Shown here: piece by piece, positions 46,355 through 54,641 of the stretch | Layout: each line of letters opens with the position of its first letter | How positions within the stretch are numbered: the first letter of the stretch is position 1 | Source of the DNA: Psychrobacillus sp. NEAU-3TGS | GTDB taxonomy: Bacteria > Bacillota > Bacilli > Bacillales_A > Planococcaceae | Direction: 5' to 3' | NCBI RefSeq assembly: GCF_029955155.1 | Contig: NZ_JAPNOZ010000011.1 | Location: forward strand, 372,001-436,000 | DNA length: 64,000 nucleotides | Translations under genes and position numbers: made by a program | Notes under the pieces: model-generated | Told to the model about the DNA's origin: nothing | The model's database searches: none | What the model saw: only the letters and a program-made list of their open reading frames with translations

Positions 46355-46451
46355 CACAATTTTTTTCATTCGACAAAAAATTTAAATAATTTATTCTAAT
46401 TGTATTCCCCTTCCCCTATTCTCCTTAAAGCTTATAAATTGAAAGCAAATT

Positions 46452-46463
46452 GTGGTATATTAC
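46452..46463 (+). promoter_or_regulatory. Second copy of the GTGRTATATTAC dyad
   Basis: GTGGTATATTAC, one base different from the dyad on the ridA -10, placed 37 bases before the GntR gene. Two related sites in one divergent region suggest the GntR protein regulates both sides, including itself. Confidence 0.5.
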
Positions 46464-46499
46464 ATATTAAGAATGATTTTTCCAGCGAGGTGCTAGAAG

Positions 46500-47162
46500 G
46501 TGACAATTGAGAAGAATGAAACTAAATTAAAGCGGACGTTTATGAAGGATGAGGTATACAATAAGCTGCGAACGTGGATTGTAACTGGAGAACTTGAACC
46601 GGGCACAAAATTAAGAGATCAGGATTTATCTGAACAGCTAGGCATTAGCCGCACCCCTATCCGAGAAGCTTTACTTAGATTAGAAAGTGATGGGCTTGTG
46701 GTGACTAAGGCTAATAGGTGGACGTTAGTATCTCCAATTGATTTAAATGGAGCTAAAAGTATCTATTCCATTGTATGGACACTGGAGCGCTTAGCTTTGG
46801 AACAGGCCCTTCCTCATTTTTCTTCCATAGACATCGAAGAATTGGAGCATCTTAATGAAAGTTTTAAAACAGCCATTGCAACCGGAGATATTTATGCAAT
46901 ACTTCAGGCAGATAACAAATTTCATCATAAAATTATTCAGCTATCAAATAATTTAGAATTACCTCCATTACTCTCGAGTTTAAAAGTAAGGATTCAAAGA
47001 ATAGAAATACATTATTTCAGTCATATCGATGCCAAGTACACATCCTATCATGAGCATCAACAAATAATTGATGCCATTAAAAAACAGGATTTACAACTTG
47101 CAATTGATACTATTAAAGCAAACTGGAAAAATAGCTTAGATCGTATTCAACTAGATAACTAA
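46500..47162 (+). CDS. GntR family transcriptional regulator (FCD/FadR subfamily)
   Basis: 220-residue regulator. The winged helix-turn-helix (residues about 15-78) reads VYNKLRTWIVTGELEPGTKL, then LSEQLGISRTPIREALLRLE. The C-terminal all-helical FCD ligand domain carries the Asp and His metal ligands of that fold (DNKFHHKIIQLS; HEHQQIIDAI). GTG start, 8 bases after GAGGTG. It is divergent from ridA-dpaL and is the natural candidate for their regulator, with 2,3-diaminopropionate or a related amino acid as possible effector. Confidence 0.91.
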   Translation: MTIEKNETKLKRTFMKDEVYNKLRTWIVTGELEPGTKLRDQDLSEQLGISRTPIREALLRLESDGLVVTKANRWTLVSPIDLNGAKSIYSIVWTLERLALEQALPHFSSIDIEELEHLNESFKTAIATGDIYAILQADNKFHHKIIQLSNNLELPPLLSSLKVRIQRIEIHYFSHIDAKYTSYHEHQQIIDAIKKQDLQLAIDTIKANWKNSLDRIQLDN

Positions 47163-47238
47163 ACAGGAAAAGTAGCTCCAAAATAGTTTTACTTTCTCTT
47201 TTTTATTTGTAAGGCTTTATTAAATTAGATTTTTCAAC

Positions 47239-47300
47239 AAAAAGAGTGAGGATTTCTTCCATATGGTTATTATCACATGGTAAAATCCTCACTCCTTTTC
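47239..47300. terminator. Terminator between the convergent GntR and AraC genes
   Basis: Perfect 12-bp stem GAGTGAGGATTT / AAATCCTCACTC enclosing an inner CCAT/ATGG hairpin. T-runs on both strands, longest on the minus strand after the AraC-type gene. Confidence 0.85.
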
Positions 47301-47301
47301 A

Positions 47302-48192
47302 CTATTGTCTATTAATTTTAGTATTTTTGTATTCTAGCGGAGTCATGTTTATAGAAGCTTTGAATTTATTAATAAAATAGCTTGTACTATTAAAGCCTAC
47401 TTGATAAGCAACTTCAGTAATAGTAGCATCACCCTGCTGCAATAAATATAGACTTTTTTGAATACGATAATCTATAACATAATTTAATGGAGTACTTTTT
47501 AAAAACCGCTTGAAATACCGGCAGCATTCGGAACGGCTCAGCTGACCAGCCCTCGCAATATCTTCTAACATCATTTTTTCTGCATAATGCTCATGTATCC
47601 AACTTAACATTTGCTTCACTCGCTGATTTTTTAATATTTCTGTTTGAATATATTCTAATTTACAACCATTATTAATTAATTTTTTCCAAATTAAGGCTAG
47701 TTGAATCGTTATATCGATTTCATAGTATTGGAATTTTTGCTGCATACATTGATAGATTTCTAATATAGCGTCTAATATATTTTTCCCCCATAACTCATTT
47801 GCTTCAATGTACAAGTAAGGTAAATTAGTCGCTTGAATATAAGGCTTGACGTAAGTAGTATAGAGTTCTTGTGATAAAACAAAATTAGGAGAAAGATTTA
47901 AACATATATAGATGCAGCCTGAATGCTCCTTATCTTGTGCCATATGCAGGCTTCCGCTATTTATAAACAGTCCATCACCTTCTCGAACCTCTAACCAATC
48001 CTCATTAACTTGAAAGATTGCTTCTCCCTTTACGACTAAAACAAATTGAATTTCGTCATGCCAATGAAGTGGAATATAGCCATGAATATTTTGATCAATG
48101 GTGATTTTATAACATGCAAGGGGCATCACAACTGTATTATGCTTCGTTAGATCTTTTAAACTATCGTCAATAACAAAATTTTTCATTTGCAT
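47302..48192 (-). CDS. AraC family transcriptional regulator
   Basis: About 296 residues. An N-terminal cupin-like ligand domain (HWHDEIQFVLVVKGEAIFQV, metal-type HWHD motif near residue 43) is followed by the two helix-turn-helix units of AraC (LEDIARAGQLSRSECCRYFK and ITEVAYQVGFNSTSYFINKF). Several starts are possible (GTG 48201, ATG 48195, ATG 48192); I prefer 48192, six bases from GAGGTG. Divergent from the N-carbamoyl amino acid hydrolase gene, which it probably controls. Confidence 0.88.
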   Translation of the reverse strand: MQMKNFVIDDSLKDLTKHNTVVMPLACYKITIDQNIHGYIPLHWHDEIQFVLVVKGEAIFQVNEDWLEVREGDGLFINSGSLHMAQDKEHSGCIYICLNLSPNFVLSQELYTTYVKPYIQATNLPYLYIEANELWGKNILDAILEIYQCMQQKFQYYEIDITIQLALIWKKLINNGCKLEYIQTEILKNQRVKQMLSWIHEHYAEKMMLEDIARAGQLSRSECCRYFKRFLKSTPLNYVIDYRIQKSLYLLQQGDATITEVAYQVGFNSTSYFINKFKASINMTPLEYKNTKINRQ

Positions 48193-48300
48193 CATGAACA
48201 CCTCAATATATTTCTATTATTCTATTCAATAATCGTATTATTCAAACAAATATTCCATTACTATAACATTATCATTTCATTTTTAAAAGGAGACTTAAAC

Positions 48301-49548
48301 ATGATCAATACTCAATACAATCTATCCATCAACTCCAAACGTCTATTCGGCCACCTTCAAGAGCTTGGGCTAATGGGGGTAGACAATGACAAGAAACGAA
48401 CCAGATTAGCTGCTTCAGATACGGATAAAGCCGGACGTGACCTATTCGTCAATTGGTTGAAGGAAGCAGGATTGGAAGTTGAAATCGACAGAATCGGTAA
48501 TATTTTTGGGATCTGGTATGGTAATGAAAATAGAAAGGAAGCACCACTATTATTAGGCTCGCATATCGATACAGTCATTAACGCAGGTATGTACGATGGA
48601 TGCTATGGTGTACTTGCTGGTCTTGAAGTTATAACCACTTTAAAAGAAAAAGGTTTTATACCAACTCGTCCAATTGCAGTTGCAGCATTTACTAATGAAG
48701 AGGGAGTACGATATCAGCCCGACATGATGGGATCCCTCGTGTACGCTGGTGGGCTCTCAGTGGACGATGCACTTGCATCTAAAGGCACGGATGGCACACG
48801 ATTAGGCAAGGAACTTGAACGTATTGGATATGCCGGTACGAAGGAGCCTGGCTTTTTAAAGCCACATGCTTATATTGAGCTTCATATTGAACAAGGACCA
48901 ATTCTTGACAAAATGGGTATCCCAATCGGAGCTGTTGAGAATCTTCAAGGCATTACTTGGCAGCGTATCACGATAGAAGGTGTTGCAAACCACGCAGGTA
49001 CTACACCGACTGATATGCGACGTGATGCAGGACTTGCTGCTGCGCGGGTAATAACATATTTACGCGATCTCGCGAACAATTCAAATGGATTGACGGTTGC
49101 AACAGTTGGAACTATTGATTTTAAGCCCAATGCTGTTAATGTCATCCCCTCTATGGCAACATTCACAGTTGATTTGCGTAATCCAAACGAACAGAGATTG
49201 CAAGAAGAGGAGCAAGCACTTGCAGGCTACCTAAAAGAACTAGCGACATCTGAAGGAGTTTCCATTAGATCCGAACAACTAGTACGTTTTAACCCTGTTA
49301 CCTTTGACCAAACAATTGTTCAATTGATAGAGCAAGTTACTAGCGACCACGGCCTCCAGTCAAGACGAATGACATCAGGTGCAGGGCATGATGCCCAAAT
49401 GATGGCTCGCATTTGCCCAACAGCTATGATTTTCGTCCCAAGTATTGATGGTATTAGTCATAATCCAAAGGAATATACAAGAGATTCAGACTTAATAGTT
49501 GGAGCTAATGTTTTACTTAACGTAGTTAGCCAGCTTACAGGCAAATAA
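48301..49548 (+). CDS. N-carbamoyl-L-amino acid hydrolase / allantoate amidohydrolase family
   Basis: 415-residue M20 zinc hydrolase of the hydantoinase/carbamoylase group. Motifs: LLGSHIDTVINAGMYDG (His and Asp ligands, near residue 84), AAFTNEEGVRYQP (catalytic Glu, near 126), HIEQGPIL (near 196), and MTSGAGHDAQMMA with a late His. The family releases carbamoyl groups from N-carbamoyl amino acids, ureidoglycolate or allantoate. Start ATG 48301 has AAAAGGAG. It stands alone next to an AraC-type regulator. A role in finishing an imidazole/hydantoin breakdown pathway is possible, given the nearby hut-like operon. Confidence 0.88.
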   Translation: MINTQYNLSINSKRLFGHLQELGLMGVDNDKKRTRLAASDTDKAGRDLFVNWLKEAGLEVEIDRIGNIFGIWYGNENRKEAPLLLGSHIDTVINAGMYDGCYGVLAGLEVITTLKEKGFIPTRPIAVAAFTNEEGVRYQPDMMGSLVYAGGLSVDDALASKGTDGTRLGKELERIGYAGTKEPGFLKPHAYIELHIEQGPILDKMGIPIGAVENLQGITWQRITIEGVANHAGTTPTDMRRDAGLAAARVITYLRDLANNSNGLTVATVGTIDFKPNAVNVIPSMATFTVDLRNPNEQRLQEEEQALAGYLKELATSEGVSIRSEQLVRFNPVTFDQTIVQLIEQVTSDHGLQSRRMTSGAGHDAQMMARICPTAMIFVPSIDGISHNPKEYTRDSDLIVGANVLLNVVSQLTGK

Positions 49549-49663
49549 TCATTTATGTCCAGATTTTTCGAACGCACTTGAAAAGTCTGGACGTCTAGTG
49601 CTCAAATATAAATACGAATGTGCTGTAGTAGTATACGATGGACAAACAACGGGTCTAGTTGAA

Positions 49664-49705
49664 CGAAAAAAAGGAACAACACCATTATCGGTGCTGCTCC
49701 TTTTT
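49664..49705 (-). terminator. Terminator of pheST
   Basis: On the minus strand AAAAAGGAGCAGCACC / GGTGTTGTTCCTTTTT, a 16-bp stem with two G-U wobbles and a 6-base loop, four bases past the pheT stop. T-run at its end. Confidence 0.88.
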
Positions 49706-49708
49706 ACA

Positions 49709-52120
49709 TTATCCTCTAAGTTCTGCTCCTGCTTGTTCTGCAAGTGCTTTTAATACTTTGTTATGGGCATTTACCACTTCTTCATCCGTTAATGTACGTT
49801 CTGGATCGAAATAAGTTAGAGAGAATGCAACCGATTTTTTACCTGGCTCCATTTTTTCTCCTTCGTATAAATCGAATAGATGTACAGCTTTTAATAGACG
49901 TCCACCAGATAATTGGATGATTGCTTGGAGTTCTCCAGCCGCTTTTTCGCTGTCTACTACTAAAGCAATATCTCGTGTGATCGATGGGAATTTAGAAACT
50001 GGTGCATAGTATAAGGCTTCTACTTCTTTGTTTAATACTTTTGCTAAGTTTAGTTCTACTACATACGTATCTTTTAAATCACGTACTTTCTGTTCAGACG
50101 GATGCAATTGTCCGATTAAACCAATTCCTTCTCCTGCAAGTTTAATCGATGCAGTACGTCCCGGATGTAATCCTTCTACTACTGCACGTTCAAAAGTAAG
50201 TTCTTTTGAATGACCAAGTAGCTCCATTAATCCTTCGATGATTCCTTTTAGTACGAAGAAATCGACTGCTTTTTTCTCACCTTGCCAGCTGTGGTCCACC
50301 CATTTACCAGCAATTACTGCTGCTAAATGTTCTTGTTCATGAGGCAGACCCGATTCTGTTTCACCTAAGAAAACAGAACCAACTTCATAAAGAGCCACTG
50401 TATCTGCTTGGCGAGCAGTGTTATACGATACGGCATCTAGTAAATGCGGGATTAAACTTTGACGAAGCGTGCTGCGTTCTTCACTCATAGGCATTAATAG
50501 CTCTGTTACTGGTGCAGTTTCTAATGCAAATTTTTGAGACATTTCTTTTGAAGTTAATGAATAAGTGATTGCTTGATAAAGGCCTGCACCCTCTAAGTAA
50601 GCACGAACTTGACGACGTTTTGCTTGGTAAGACGTTAGTCCGCCTGGTTTAGATTCTTCTACTGGAAGTGTCATTGGGATTTCATCATACCCGTACATAC
50701 GCGCGATTTCTTCTACAATGTCTTCTGGAATCTTAATATCTTGACGACGAGTCGGTGCATTAATGTATAAATAACCATTTGCCGCTTGGTGATCAAATTT
50801 TAATCTCGTTAGAATAGAAGTCATATCTTCTAATGAAATTTTCATCCCTAAACGATTGTTGATAAAGTCTGGAGATACAACAACTTCAACAGGTGTTTTG
50901 TCTAATTCATCTACCACAACAGACCCTGCTAGCACTTCTCCACCAGCTAGTTCAGCAAGTAGACTTGCCGCACGCTCTGCCGCTAAAATAACACGATTCG
51001 GATCAACACCTTTTTCAAAACGAGCGCTTGCATCACTGCGTAAATTTTGGTCTTTGGACGTTTGACGAACAGACCCTCCTGCAAAATAAGCAGATTCAAT
51101 GGCAACCGTTGTTGTACCGTCATGCACTTCTGAATTCGCTCCACCCATTACCCCAGCGATAGCGACTGGCTCTTTACCATTTGTGATGACTAAATTATTC
51201 GATTTAAGCGTACGTTCTTGATCATCTAGTGTAACAATCTTTTCCCCTTCATTTGCAAGACGAATGACAAGTTCCTTTGTTTCTAGACGGTCATAGTCAA
51301 ATGCATGAAGTGGTTGGCCGTATTCCATTAATACATAGTTTGTAATATCGACTACATTATTGTGTGGACGAACTCCAGCTGCCATTAGTCGGTGCTGTAA
51401 CCAAAGTGGTGATTCTTTAATTTGTACATTTTTTACTACTTTTGCTACATACATCGGATTTTCTTCGATTGCATCTACACGCAAGCTTAAGTAATCCGAA
51501 GCTTTTTCATCGCTTTCTGTGTACGTTGCTTCTGGGTATTTCATATCTTCCGATAAAATAGCTCCAACTTCGTAAGCAACTCCAAGCATACTTAAAGCAT
51601 CCGAACGGTTTGGTGTTAACCCAAGTTCAAGAATCGTGTCATCTAATCCAAGTAGTGGAAGTGCACTTTCCCCAGGAACGGCTGTTTCTGGAAGCACATA
51701 AATACCTTCTGCATAAGCTTTTGGTACGAGTCTTCCTTCAATGCCAAGCTCTTGAAGTGAACAAATCATACCATTCGATTCTTCTCCACGTAGTTTTGCT
51801 TTTTTTATTTTGATTCCACCAGGAAGTACTGCTCCTGGACGTGCAACGATTACTTTTTGCCCTTCTGCCACGTTTGGAGCTCCACAAATAATTTGTGTTG
51901 TTTCTTCTCCAACGTCTACTTGGCAAATATTGAGTTTGTCTGCTTCCGGATGTTTAACACATTCCTTCACATATCCTACTACTACATTTGTCATCCCTTG
52001 TGTACGGTCAATTACTGCATCCACTTCGATACCAGAGCGAGTAATTTTTTCCCCTAAATCTTTTGGATCAAGTCCTTGTGTATTCACATATTCTGCTAAC
52101 CATTTCGTAGAAACTAACAT
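49709..52120 (-). CDS. pheT: Phenylalanine--tRNA ligase beta subunit
   Basis: 803 residues (B. subtilis PheT 804). Domains in order: N-terminal tRNA-binding EMAP/OB-type domain (about 40-150, CVKHPEADKLNICQVDVG), B3/B4 editing domain (LVIRLANEGEKIVTLDDQ near 275), B5 domain with PTRRQDIKIPEDIVEEIARMY, catalytic-like core, and C-terminal ferredoxin-fold anticodon-binding domain (FPSITRDIALVVD). It charges tRNA-Phe as an alpha2-beta2 enzyme. The gene follows pheS by 12 bases. Confidence 0.97.
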   Translation of the reverse strand: MLVSTKWLAEYVNTQGLDPKDLGEKITRSGIEVDAVIDRTQGMTNVVVGYVKECVKHPEADKLNICQVDVGEETTQIICGAPNVAEGQKVIVARPGAVLPGGIKIKKAKLRGEESNGMICSLQELGIEGRLVPKAYAEGIYVLPETAVPGESALPLLGLDDTILELGLTPNRSDALSMLGVAYEVGAILSEDMKYPEATYTESDEKASDYLSLRVDAIEENPMYVAKVVKNVQIKESPLWLQHRLMAAGVRPHNNVVDITNYVLMEYGQPLHAFDYDRLETKELVIRLANEGEKIVTLDDQERTLKSNNLVITNGKEPVAIAGVMGGANSEVHDGTTTVAIESAYFAGGSVRQTSKDQNLRSDASARFEKGVDPNRVILAAERAASLLAELAGGEVLAGSVVVDELDKTPVEVVVSPDFINNRLGMKISLEDMTSILTRLKFDHQAANGYLYINAPTRRQDIKIPEDIVEEIARMYGYDEIPMTLPVEESKPGGLTSYQAKRRQVRAYLEGAGLYQAITYSLTSKEMSQKFALETAPVTELLMPMSEERSTLRQSLIPHLLDAVSYNTARQADTVALYEVGSVFLGETESGLPHEQEHLAAVIAGKWVDHSWQGEKKAVDFFVLKGIIEGLMELLGHSKELTFERAVVEGLHPGRTASIKLAGEGIGLIGQLHPSEQKVRDLKDTYVVELNLAKVLNKEVEALYYAPVSKFPSITRDIALVVDSEKAAGELQAIIQLSGGRLLKAVHLFDLYEGEKMEPGKKSVAFSLTYFDPERTLTDEEVVNAHNKVLKALAEQAGAELRG

Positions 52121-52132
52121 GTCATTTCCTCC

Positions 52133-53170
52133 TTACACTTCTGTTCGGTGGAATTGCGATAAGAAACGCACATCATTTGTATAGAAATGACGAATATCTT
52201 CCACTCCATATTTCAACATTGCAATACGTTCTGGGCCCATACCAAATGCAAAGCCAGAAAGTTTTTTCGAATCATATCCAGCCATTTCTAAAACATTCGG
52301 ATGCACCATACCAGCACCTAAAATTTCAATCCAGCCTGTTTTCTTACAAACATTACAACCACTGCCGCCACATTTGAAACAAGAGATATCCATTTCAACA
52401 GATGGTTCTGTGAATGGGAAGAAGCTTGGACGTAGGCGGATTTCACGATCTTCTCCAAACATTTTTTTCGCAAATACAGAAAGTGTTCCTTTTAAATCAC
52501 TCATGCGAATATTTTCGCCAATAACAAGCCCTTCGATTTGTGTAAATTGGTGAGAATGCGTCGCATCATCGTTGTCACGGCGGTATACTTTCCCCGGGCA
52601 AATAATTTTAATTGGCTTTCCTTCTTTTGCTTCCATCGTACGAGCTTGCACTGGTGATGTGTGTGTGCGAAGCAGAATGTCCTCTGAGATGTAAAAAGAA
52701 TCTTGCATATCACGAGCCGGGTGACCTTTTGGTAAGTTCAACGCTTCGAAATTGTAGTAATCTTTTTCTACTTCTGGACCTTCTGCGATTTCATAGCCCA
52801 TGCTAATGAATAAATCTTCAATTTCTTCTACCACACGAGTTAGTGGATGATGATTTCCTGTTTTCACAGGGCGACCTGGTAATGTCACATCAAGTGATTC
52901 TTTTTCTAATTGCGCTTGAATCGCTTGTTCTTGTAGAAGAGTCATGCGAGCTTCTAGCACTTCTGTTACCTCTTCACGAACTACATTTACAAGAGCTCCC
53001 ATTTTAGGACGTTCTTCTGCAGGAAGTTTACCCATTCCTTTTAATAGATCCGTAATCGGTCCTTTTTTCCCTAAATATGCAACACGCACATCATTTAATT
53101 CTTTGACATTCTGAGAAGCTTCAATTTTTTGTAATGCTTCTTCTTTTAACTGTTGAAGTTGTGCTTCCAT
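52133..53170 (-). CDS. pheS: Phenylalanine--tRNA ligase alpha subunit
   Basis: 345 residues (family about 344). N-terminal coiled coil for tRNA binding (1-90). Class II motif 2 lies in [19 protein letters not shown] (near 203), and motif 3 in [17 protein letters not shown] (near 307). Four Cys in [12 protein letters not shown] form the typical zinc-knuckle-like turn of Bacillus PheS. The codons begin after an AAGGAGAGATC region. A Phe-specific T-box riboswitch precedes the operon. Confidence 0.97.
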   Translation of the reverse strand: MEAQLQQLKEEALQKIEASQNVKELNDVRVAYLGKKGPITDLLKGMGKLPAEERPKMGALVNVVREEVTEVLEARMTLLQEQAIQAQLEKESLDVTLPGRPVKTGNHHPLTRVVEEIEDLFISMGYEIAEGPEVEKDYYNFEALNLPKGHPARDMQDSFYISEDILLRTHTSPVQARTMEAKEGKPIKIICPGKVYRRDNDDATHSHQFTQIEGLVIGENIRMSDLKGTLSVFAKKMFGEDREIRLRPSFFPFTEPSVEMDISCFKCGGSGCNVCKKTGWIEILGAGMVHPNVLEMAGYDSKKLSGFAFGMGPERIAMLKYGVEDIRHFYTNDVRFLSQFHRTEV

Positions 53171-53194
53171 GTTTTGTTGATCTCTCCTTCTCGT

Positions 53195-53330
53195 TCAAAT
53201 TCGCCTTGGCGTATTTGTGTCTAGATTTTGCATCGAGCTCGCCTCGATGAACTCCTTTACAAAATCTATGACATCCGCCGGAGGCTGTCTCATTTCAATC
53301 AGCATGCCTTTAGCTGATTGAAATGAGACA
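53195..53330. repeat. Nested inverted-repeat element in the pheS leader
   Basis: Contains a perfect 18-bp inverted repeat (53286-53303 with 53313-53330, 9-base loop) that touches the T-run of the T-box terminator. It also holds a nested pair: TAGATTTTG/CAAAATCTA around CATCGAG/CTCGATG (53222-53268). No protein is encoded. It resembles mobile intergenic palindromic elements of Planococcaceae that I recall in outline only. It lies in the leader mRNA of pheST and would be transcribed after antitermination. Confidence 0.55.
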
Positions 53331-53594
53331 AAAAAACCCCGCCCCTATAAAAGGGACGAGGACTAATTTCGCGGTACCACCCTGATTATTGCACTTTCAA
53401 ATTTGTGCAATCACTCAATTCGACTAACGGCTCTACACCGGCACACCTTTACAGTCAATGACTGGTCCCGGTGGCAGCTAGCGGGGTGAACTTCTATATG
53501 CATTCTCTATTTACACTTTCAGTCAAGGTGTAAAATTCCTTTTTTCAAATCGGCATATATACTTTTCCCGATGACAGCTTTTATATATCAAGTT
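53330..53594 (-). promoter_or_regulatory. T-box riboswitch of pheST (Phe specific)
   Basis: Minus strand contains the invariant GGTGGTACCGCG (53381-53370) that pairs with the uncharged tRNA end. A terminator CCTCGTCCC / GGGGCGGGG followed by seven T lies at 53361-53330. The stem I bulge reads AGAAGTTCACC, with specifier TTC (Phe) at 53490-53488. This gives transcription antitermination when tRNA-Phe is uncharged. Confidence 0.93.
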
Positions 53595-53600
53595 ATATTC

Positions 53601-53629
53601 ATTATACGAAGTTTTAAACGTTACTTCAA
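53601..53629 (-). promoter_or_regulatory. Sigma-A promoter of pheST
   Basis: -35 TTGAAG (53629-53624), 17-base spacer and perfect -10 TATAAT (53606-53601), directly upstream of the T-box leader. Confidence 0.85.
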
Positions 53630-53644
53630 GTGTGATTTATTTTA

Positions 53645-53925
53645 TATTGCGCATAATAGGGAAACTGTGCGGTAGTGAGTTGAATGATGTGGACGCTTGG
53701 ATTTCCGCTACAGGGTGAACGCTTTCCGCGGGTACGGCTTCAATCTCCTCGGAGCTCCGTAAACAAATGCTCCTGCGGTTACTCGTCGCAAAGACATTGG
53801 TCAAACAAAGTTCGACCAATGTCTTTCCTGCGGGGCTTTCAGCTCGTACTGTTCCCGCTGGAGTCGCCACCCCTTCGCTACAATCCAATAGAGTTTGCTA
53901 TTTACTCCATAAGGAGACACTAAAT
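53645..53925 (+). repeat. GC-rich interspersed repeat, type II (copy C)
   Basis: Outer end TATTGCGCATAATAGGGAAA, then agtgagttgaat, gatttccgctacagg, cgctttccgcgggt, and the inner end ctggagtcgccacccctt. It is the inverted partner of copy B at 18498-18775. It carries a 50-base segment around gacattggtcaaacaaag, itself a small inverted repeat with tttgaccaatgtc, that copy B lacks. Confidence 0.75.
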
Positions 53926-54111
53926 TTTCTATGGGTGAAAACCTTTGATTAGTTGAAAAGATATACTATCTAGCGATTGTTATCTATTGTTGGGAACCAT
54001 TACTTGAATAGCTAATAGCTACTGTACATAAAATGATTTTAAATAAGAAACAGCTGGACAGTGGTAAATAAATTAAAGAGCTTTTTTGCATTTAATTATG
54101 GATTAGTCAGC

Positions 54112-54342
54112 AAGTTCTATTGATGGGAGCGCAAGGCGGCGACACCTGCGGGATCAGCGGGACAGGTGAGACCCCGCAGGAGCGTGCGACGAGGAGGCTC
54201 ACCGCCCGCCCCGCGGTAAGCGTCCGCCTGGAGCGGAAATCAATTGCCTTTGCCGTATCTCTTACGTCGCAGTTTCCCTATAATGTTACTCGAAAAAAGT
54301 TATCCACATGCTAAGTCTTCTATAGTTTCCTAACCAACAAAA
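54112..54342 (-). repeat. GC-rich interspersed repeat, type I (copy D)
   Basis: On the minus strand: cattatagggaaactgcg, gatttccgctccaggcgga, cgcttaccgcggggcgggc, ggtgagcctcctcg, ggggtctcacctg, and the inner end ccttgcgctcccatcaatag. Inverted relative to copy A. The outer flank ttctatagtttcctaaccaa matches the one beside copy B. Confidence 0.75.
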
Positions 54343-54380
54343 ATACAGTTATGTTACCTGGTATCCGTAACATAACTGTA
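54338..54380 (-). terminator. Terminator of the metallo-beta-lactamase/DUF3006 operon
   Basis: Perfect 14-bp stem TACAGTTATGTTAC / GTAACATAACTGTA with a 9-base loop; on the minus strand it is followed by TTTTTG. It lies 13 bases past the DUF3006 stop. Confidence 0.85.
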
Positions 54381-54392
54381 TCAATAAAAAGT

Positions 54393-54641
54393 TTACTTTT
54401 GCTGATTCTTCAGCTTTTCTAATAAACCACGTACTTTTTCTCTTTGTTTCTCTGTGTCTGCTACTAATCTTTCCACTTTATATGTGTCATTTTCGATAGA
54501 GATAAGGACAATATCCCCCTCTTTTACTTCTTCATCAAGTTCAGAAATAGGAATGTGCAATCTTTCTGTCTCATTTGGGTATTTTAAAAATACTGCGAGC
54601 TCTCCTTCTACTCGATCAAGTGTGTATTTATTTGAGTTCAC
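54393..54641 (-). CDS. DUF3006 domain protein
   Basis: 82-residue protein of the DUF3006 family: KYTLDRVEGELAVFLKYPNE, then an SH3-like beta unit (EVKEGDIVLISIENDTY) and a charged C-terminal helix. It overlaps the upstream metallo-beta-lactamase-fold gene by 14 bases. That pairing of a secreted ComEC-like hydrolase with DUF3006 is common in Firmicutes. Function unknown; probably cytosolic. Confidence 0.85.
   Translation of the reverse strand: MNSNKYTLDRVEGELAVFLKYPNETERLHIPISELDEEVKEGDIVLISIENDTYKVERLVADTEKQREKVRGLLEKLKNQQK

Noticed and set aside
49555-49592. TCCAGATTTTTC / GAAAAGTCTGGA hairpin after the carbamoyl hydrolase gene
   Set aside because: No T-run follows, so it was not called a terminator.
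49597-49700. Protein-like frame between the carbamoyl hydrolase and pheT
   Set aside because: Runs into the pheT terminator, has no start or ribosome site, and no recognisable family.
54120-54314. Plus-strand frame rich in Arg and Gly
   Set aside because: A translation of repeat copy D; GC-rich repeats leave chance open frames.
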